Positions 1 through 7,500 of a DNA stretch of 14,082 bases are shown here, piece after piece. The notes beneath the pieces were generated by a model that did not search any database, was not told where the DNA came from, and worked only from the letters and a program-made list of their open reading frames with translations. The position numbers and the translations under genes were made by a program. Source of the DNA: Phoronis pallida (lineage: Eukaryota > Phoronida > Phoronidae); the NCBI GenBank assembly GCA_028565715.1, contig JAOXYC010101110.1, positions 1-14,082 of the forward strand, given 5' to 3'. Every line of letters begins with the position of its first letter. Positions within the stretch are counted from its first letter, which is position 1.

Positions 1-274
1 TCTCATTGATTAAAGTGTTATTTGATCGGGGTGTGTGTCATATTATTATGCCGGTTTGTCATAAGCGTGCAACATGGCAAGATTATTGATTCTTCACTTT
101 GTTTTTACCATTACGTAAATGATTGTTGTCAGTTGACTTCATTAAAAATATATGATTTTACAGCATTTCAAGCAATCAAAAACTTTGTAAATGACATTCA
201 GAAATACTCTTGACTAATAAATGGATATAATTAATGAATGACTGCTGTGACGACAATTAATTATATAGAGAAAA

Positions 275-349
275 TTTGGAACCTGAAAAAAATTTCTGAA
301 CATTGGTTCGATTTCCATGACGGGTCAGAAAATTTTTTCAGATTCCAAA
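275..349. repeat. Imperfect inverted repeat, 25-base arms
   Basis: Arms 275-299 and 325-349 match at 23 of 25 positions when inverted, around a 25-base loop. The loop contains GGTTCGATTTCC, close to a tRNA T-arm/box B, but no box A is placed upstream. Probably a small foldback repeat. Confidence 0.6.
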
Positions 350-1130
350 CTCTAGTCTTGGTATCTTATAATCAAATTTACTCAATCTTTTTTTTTTGAA
401 AAAATTTGACGACTTAGAAAATTTGATCATTTTTATGTTGCGTTTATGAAATTCCAAATAGGGAGATCGTTTCTAAGTAGTAGGCTCACCCTAACGCAAT
501 AAAAAATATATCTTTTAAGTTATTAAACTCTAAAAATAAGCGTCTCAGCTTTTTGACATAGGGATTTTTTACGAGATATCAGCTCTCGAAAATCAAGGAT
601 TTTTTCTTGGAAAAGTTATAAAAAGCGCAATGTCAAATTAAAAAAAAATGAGAGAGTCTACCAACATTTCCAGATACCAATTTAAAGGATATATGTTTTC
701 GCTTTAATGCACCGCGTTTCAAGAATATCATACAAATATTTGATTTTCCATCCTGATCTCCCTTTCAAAAAATGACTTTTTCATTTTTTCACTCAAAAAG
801 TCAAGTAACGTGACCACTTTCTCATCCAAGATTTTGAGATTGTTTTTATCACGACCATGCATAGGAGTGGTTGGTACTTGTCAACTATTCAACGTTCTTA
901 CCAAATTTCAAATCCGGACTTACATGTGGACGGTAGCCTACTACTACTTATGATGAACCAACTTGAACTCACCAATTCTGAGAAGACTTTTGGAGAAAAA
1001 TGGATCAAAACACTGTTTACTTCTGTAAGGGTTTTATTTTGGTAATTTTAGCCTCTAATTTTCTCAAGCACAAACCAACTGTGGATATAGTTACTGTTGT
1101 CATGGAAAATTGAAAATTGAGACAATCAAA

Positions 1131-1201
1131 TTTTTTGCAACACCTCAGTTTTAAGTTGACTCGATTTTTTCTCAAGGAAAATTGTGATGTGTTGCAAAAA
1201 A
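1131..1201. repeat. Inverted repeat, 13-base perfect arms
   Basis: TTTTTTGCAACAC (1131-1143) is the exact inverse of 1189-1201, with a loop of 45 bases. Half of each arm is a T or A run, so chance is possible. Confidence 0.4.
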
Positions 1202-1978
1202 GCATAACGAGAAGATAAAGTAATTTTCTGACGTTTATTTCATGAGTTTTAAATTGTACATTTATATTGAACACAGGATGTGCCATATTAAAGTTTAAAA
1301 AGTTCCAATATTATTGACAATTCAAAGTAATTTAAAAAAAAAACATGCAAATTATTCTATCACGATCTTAAGACGATATTAAATGAGTTACTGGTATAAA
1401 AATACATCTTAATCTTCTATTTACAAATGTGTGCTTTAAACCCTGAGAGAGAACACAAATATAGTTTAATTAATCATTTTGACCAATAATTGGTCCCAGT
1501 TCAACCTTTAATTTTAGCAAGCGATATTGATGGAAAACTATATAAACAAGAAGTAAAAAACTGAGATCCTGATTATATCAGTAAAATATTCCAAAATATT
1601 AACTGCATGTGTCAAAAATGGGTTATTACGTTCAAAATCAAAACAAGACTTACACAAACTTATTTGCATTGGCAAAGCCTATTTCTAATTGACAAATGTT
1701 GTCAATTCAAATATTGTGAAACCAATGAAAATATAAAAAATGAAGTTACATAAGACTAAAGCAACTTAATACATTGTTGACCTTAAAACACAAAATAAAC
1801 TGAACAATTGTAATTTTAAAAAATAAATAAAACCTAAAAACTACTTCCCACAAATAAAAATATAAATAATAATTATGTGATTGACAAACAGCATTACATG
1901 CAAACCATTAAAAAATATAGAATTTCTGGTAAGGTGTGTTGTCTGAAAAAATAAAATTTCAATTTGAGTATTAAAATG

Positions 1979-2044
1979 GATCAAGTTTTTAAACTTGATC
2001 AATGCCTTGGGAATATGACTTAAAAGTCATATTCCCAAGGCATT
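1979..2044. repeat. Two adjacent perfect hairpins
   Basis: Hairpin 1 has 10-base arms (1979-1988, 1991-2000) and a 2-base loop. Hairpin 2 follows with no gap: 21-base perfect arms (2001-2021, 2024-2044; AATGCCTTGGGAATATGACT and its inverse) and a 2-base loop. A further short inverted pair, CTGAAAAAAT (1943-1952) and its inverse (2042-2051), surrounds them. This could be the core of a palindromic element or a cruciform-forming site. Confidence 0.85.
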
Positions 2045-2551
2045 TTTTCAGTTCTCCAAAAAAAACTTTAGGGCTGAGGTCTTACATTAGACAATCCCTT
2101 TTCCTACTTCATTTTTACAAAAGTGAGTTTGTTAAAAAGTAACTGACAAATATGATGTTTTATCAACAACCATGTGAAAAATGATTGAAATCAATGACTT
2201 TGTAAATGGTTTGATGTACAAAAACATTTTTTTAAATAATATCGAGGAGTAAAAACCTTATTTTAGGTTCAACCAAAAAATCTTTTTTGAAACACAGCTA
2301 TAATAATTTAAGAATATCAAACGGAAATATCATTTCTGAACACAATCATTACTGATACTATTATTGACAAGATGATACCAAATCAAAAAAATATATAATT
2401 ATATAATCTAAAATTCTGTACATTTCATTCAACTGATTAAAAAATCAAAAAAATTCTAATTTTAAAAGAAAATGGATCACTTTGGCTAACATGCATTTTG
2501 GATTGGATTATTTTCAAGGCACTATTTATAAAACCTACAATCAAATTTCAA

Positions 2552-2709
2552 CTATCGTCGTCTTGTATTCCCAGGTTTTCCCCAGAATTCATCACGCCTA
2601 TTTCTTGCTCTATCCAGAGTTTCCGATGCTAAAGATGAACTTGATGCAAGAGACATCAATGACGTTGACAATGCGTCATCGTCATCATCACCAGGGGGAG
2701 ATAATTTAT
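2552..2709 (-). CDS. MDM1: MDM1 terminal coding exon I
   Basis: This exon starts after TTTGTTTACAG, continues the frame of exon H and ends at TAG (2554-2552). It encodes a short acidic run (GDDDDDALS), a Ser/Leu-rich helix (SLMSLASSSSLASETL), then RARNRRDEFWGKPGNTRRR. The same layout (acidic patch, Ser/Ala-rich helix, RAKKRKENFWGK) ends vertebrate MDM1. Human stops one residue after WGK; here seven residues follow. Confidence 0.93.
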
Positions 2710-4512
2710 CTGTAAACAAACGACAATTGATTTCAGAATCCCATAGTTCCAATTTTTTGTTTAAAACCATACCACCCATTTTGTCAATTGCTAAAGACAC
2801 TGTCTCCTTGTTGGTCCCGATCTGGCGTAAAAATTCAAATCAACTAGTCCTTTTATGAACATACCTAGAGTGAAAGACTACCTTTGGAAGTCAGAACGCT
2901 ATCTTGAATTAAACAAAAGCCATCACTACAAGAATCTACAAATCAGTACACACCTAAATCTGCCTTTGTCAACCCATGCGTAGCCGGAGTCATATATGTT
3001 TCTCCCATCCGTTCATCAATATTATTTAGTTGACGCTTCTGAGGTATGGCAGACATTGGGCGGCCATAGATACTTCCTGAGTTAGGGCGGTCACGAGCTG
3101 AAGGGAAATCAAATTTATAAATCAAAACATTCAAGAATAAATCCATGTTTGAAGGTATGTTTGGAATTTAAAATGGAATTTTGGAAATAAAATATAAATA
3201 AATGAAAGTGAAAACTTCTGTTGTTTTAGTTAATGATCTATGTAAAAACAATTTAGTTGTGTATGCAGTGTGTAATGTGAAAGAGACACTGCCAACAAGT
3301 TTACTAGTTTGACTTGCATCCATAATCAATATGAAAGGACAAAAAAAAATCAGTACTCAATCGCTAATTTATTTTTATTAACTTATTCAGTCATTAGGGA
3401 AATCACAACATGAGCCATGGAATTAACCCGAGAAAACTATGAAGAAACTATAAAAGTTTTGTCAACCTGTATTAACCACAATTTGAACCCATTTAAAACT
3501 ACCGGTGAGTTAAGACATAGACAGCCTCTCTAAAGAATTTAATTCAAATATGTCTAACGAATTTACAGACTACAAAAATGTCTGACTTACATGCTCCTTT
3601 CTTGGGATTAGGACTGTAGACAAATTGTGTTTGCAGCGGTGTGTCGAATGGTGCGTCCTCATCCAACAACTCGTGTGTGTCACGTGTCGGCATACCTAGT
3701 GTCGGTGAGGTCATTGAGTTACGGGTCTCGGGCTGGTAAGATGACCGTAAGACTGGCTGTAAAGAGTATATAAACATTTGTTAAAAAATTAATACATTGG
3801 TTTTTGAAAATATGTCCGACAAAAATTGCAGATTTATTTTCAACCACGCTCTATGATTAATTGTCACAGCAGTGATCTTTCATTATATGATCCTATTATG
3901 ACCATTAAATTTCTATAATTCAATATTCGATAATTGTAAAAAAACTGCAAAAAAATTGCACCAATATCTGTCAATATCATACCTTAACCTTAATTGGTGC
4001 AAATAATCTAAGCTATATTCCTATATTTTGGGATATGTTTTGGAATGTACTGTAATGATCCTTGTTGATGGATTTTTTTCTTAAAGATTGGACGTTATTT
4101 TCCATGTGTTTTGCAAAAAGCACATAAAAAGAAACAGATTGATAATCTAAGAAGTAGAAAGTTATGCTAAAAAGAAGAAAGAAAATTAAAACTCACAATG
4201 TATCGTGGAGTAGTGGGTCTCATTGACGATAGTGTAAGAGAGGGTGCATCATAGAGAGGTTTCTGAGGGGAGTCAGGAGGGAGGTGCAGAGGGGGAACAG
4301 AGATAGACTAGAGAGTAAGAGAGAGAAGAGAACAAGAGGTGATTAACAGACGATGGAATATTGAAGTTTATAATTATTTTCTAACAAAAAACATTCAGCA
4401 CAAGTGGCAACTATTTGCCTTTTACACAACATTTTTGATTCACTGACTCAAGGGTGCCAGAGAATCCCCCGCACGAACTTTGAATCCATCTCACGAACCA
4501 CTCATAATTGGT

Positions 4513-4557
<45 letters not shown>

Positions 4558-7500
4558 GTTTATTTGCAATCTAAATGATTGAATAAATACAACTAGGTTA
4601 AAACAACACATGCCCGTAGGCCACACACAGAAATTTAAAAATGTCCATGATCTCACGAACCACCAAAGCTTTGTACTGTACTGAAGTCCTTTGTTGTCTC
4701 TGGTGGTTCGTGAGAGGGATTTTCTTACCCGTGAGAGGGAATAAATTGTTTGTGGCATGGAATATCGCGTTAGTGCGAGGGATTTGGTGGTTCGTGAGAG
4801 GGAATAACCAATTATGAGTGGTTTGTGAGATGGATTCAAAGTTTGTGCGGGGGATTCTCTGGCCCCCTTGTGACTGAACAAAACATGTTTGAAAGTTGCA
4901 TGAACATTCCATTCATTATTTTTTCTGTGATTTTTATTTTTGTAAAATTTTGAAATTGATTGGTTGTCATGTTTAGTCGTAGAAAATTGGGCTTTGTAAA
5001 TAAATTAAGAAACACACAAAAGGGGGTGATGACTAGTGCACCTGCACCATATTTCATTTTGCATTTAGAACTTGTAGTCTCCACAATTCTTTTCTATACA
5101 GAAAATTAACTTCAAAACAATGTAACTCATGAATGCTTTTGACTTGCAGTGCACTTAGAAAAGCATTATTGCATTAAAATAAATGGCAGACCCGCAGATC
5201 CCCTATTTATTGAACCAGTTGTTTTAGAACAATTTTCATCAGTTACTAAACACACAGGATATTTTAAAAAACCCACCTGAGTGGAACGTGAAGGTTGTGG
5301 TTTTGGTTTTAACAGACTCGTCTCAACCGGAGTACTACTTGATTCGCTGCTTTCATCGCTATAGCGACGTCTGTAATATGGACCCCCAGGGAGATGAGAT
5401 GGCTTGGTGAGGCGCTCTGGAATAAAGTTTTATAAATATTGTTCATGGAAAATACACACATCCTTTCTGGGTGAACTACAAGAAACTTATTGTAAATGAT
5501 TGCATAATGAACCTGTTGTATACTGAAAATCAAAAAATATTGTTATTTGTTACCGTTATGCTACACAAATATTCTAACGCATTTGCTCAGTTGGTAATTT
5601 AAGAGATCAAGTTCAAATCCTGCCCCAGTTTATCAATTGTGTCTTTCAGCAAGACACTTTACTAGCAATGTTCCAGTCAACTCAGGTGGAAATGTGTATC
5701 GTCAACAATCAGGAAGTTGCCTGCAATGGGTTGAAGTCCGTACCTGTGTTGGACTTGCATCCAGTTGTGATTTGACCAACTTTAAACAGCTCACGTCCAA
5801 AATACAAGGAAGGTATCCAACCTTATATTAAAGCCATTCCATAACTCAAAGAGGAATTTACTTCTTTACAGACTGGTTAAAACAACAATACATCTTCAAT
5901 CAAATACATGTTGTTGTTTTTCCATTCAACAAAAGATTCAAAACAGTAATCAACTGTCTTCATTTACATAATGTTACCTGGTTGAGGAGCCTGGCGAGAT
6001 TGTACATAAGTTTTGCCTGGTTGTGGCCCACTGCTGGTGCTAACATCCTTACGATACGTTATACCTGCAGCTGGTCGCGATTCTGAAAAACAAAATGTAT
6101 CTCTTGTTTTCAATTGATTATATTTAAAAAAGTATGAACAGTAACACATTTTGCTTAGAGATACTGCCTCCTCGTTGGTCCCAATCTGGCGTCTAATCGC
6201 AAATCAACTAGAAATGTTGTGTATGAATCCTTTCTTGAACATAACTTACTTGCATCTGAGTCAAAAAAAACAAAAAAATCAGCAAAAGGGTGATTTGAGA
6301 GCTTTTGTGTCCGATTTTAACCTACTCTTTAGAGTAGGTTTGACTTTTTTCTGATAAAAAGCTCTCAAATAACGCCTTACAGATTTTTACAATTTTTTGA
6401 CTCAGATGCAATTATATTCATCAAGGGACTCATACACAACATTTCTAGTTGATTTGAATTTTGACGCCAGATCGGGACCAACGAGAAGACAGTGTCTTTA
6501 AACAATATAACACAAGTTTGCATTGAGGAGATCCAACTTTTCTATGCATAGTCAAATATCTATTGAAGTATTTCAAGTGACTTATAGCTTGAAAGTGATC
6601 ATCAAACATTGAATGTATTATTTTACTGGCCATATTAATTGAGAATCAGAAAGTACAGATTATATAAGTGACAGCTGCTATGAAACCATTCGAATCAGAG
6701 ATTGAATAAAAAGAAAAGTACTACAAAAACCATGGACATAAAAGTGTACCAGATGGTCTATGCTGTTGTTGCTTCTTCCATGGTACTGGCGACACCAAGA
6801 TGGCACCACCAGCCGCTGGCGTCGTCACATCCAGATGGTGGCGACGTGTCTCTCCAGTCTTTTTCAACTCAGGCGTGGGAATCCTTCCGTCGTCATCTTC
6901 CTCATTACCGTTAGTAAATGTGCGCTCACTGGACGAGCCAGTCATTGTATTCCCACTGGCCGAACTACAAAATAAGTGATTTTATCATTTATTTAAAAAA
7001 TATTTGCTAGTCATCAATGATTTATTATGCATGAATTTCTGTTTTTCAAACGGATCTCAATATGGAACATATATTGTATGTGTGGCTCAAAGTCATATTT
7101 CATTCTACAATATCAGGAAAATTGAAATGGACCATATCAGAAGTTAAATGCTACCTGCAAACGAACTGTTCTTGTCATTAACCTGATAATAGGCAGTCCA
7201 TCTCCTTTAGCTGTGATGCAATTTTAAAACATCAGGAACAAAATTTTTATCGAAAACACAAAGTAACGTATTAAAATATGTTACAGTTGATCTCAGTTAT
7301 CTTGACACCCTGTCAAGATATTTCATTAAGTCACATAGGCCGCCTGTTTAAAGATTTCCGGAAGAAGCGAAGGTAGTTATTGGTTCAGATGAATGTGAGG
7401 ATGCAATTTGTAACAACAATTCCAACGCAATTGGCCTCATTCAATAGTTAATAATTTCACATTCGTAAGTAACGATGTATAACTTTAAAGATACTGTCTT

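Larger units (their letters stand above)
1..2551. other. AT-rich non-coding stretch downstream of MDM1
   Basis: No gene is supported. The open frames are short, lack splice context and have no recognisable motif. The part next to 2551 must be 3' UTR of MDM1. Its end is unclear: the only near signal is the variant TATAAA (minus, 2530-2525), and the nearest canonical AATAAA on the minus strand that I see is at 1239-1234. Hairpins are listed separately. Confidence 0.6.
4449..4870. mobile_element. Foldback element, family 2, with 5-base target duplication
   Basis: Terminal inverted repeats of 67 bases (4449-4515 and 4804-4870) match at 64 positions. Ends are CAAGGGTGCC and, inverted, CAAGGGGGCC. 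Both sides are flanked by TGACT (4444-4448 and 4871-4875). Inside the right half, degenerate units with core GTGAGAGGGAT recur at about 4710, 4731, 4773, 4793, 4825 and 4845. There is no coding capacity. The superfamily is not recognised. It sits in the MDM1 intron between exons E and F. Confidence 0.82.

Noticed and set aside
857-1286. Short frames on both strands
   Set aside because: They have low-complexity composition, no motif and no splice context.
4411-4912. Minus-strand open frames of 156 and 104 codons
   Set aside because: They run through the foldback element and the (TAA) microsatellite; the peptides simply reflect the inverted repeats and simple repeat.
5580-5625. A functional tRNA gene
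   Set aside because: Boxes A and B are too close, the anticodon arm is missing and the acceptor stem cannot form.
5637-5831. Plus-strand 64-codon frame
   Set aside because: It covers the SINE body, which is non-coding.
6786-6787. Alternative donor CCA|GTACCA for exon C
   Set aside because: It would leave phase 0, but exon D needs one base carried over; the donor at 6749 fits.
6702-6975. Two plus-strand open frames of about 70 codons
   Set aside because: They are antisense to MDM1 exon C, whose minus-strand translation carries the conserved family motifs.
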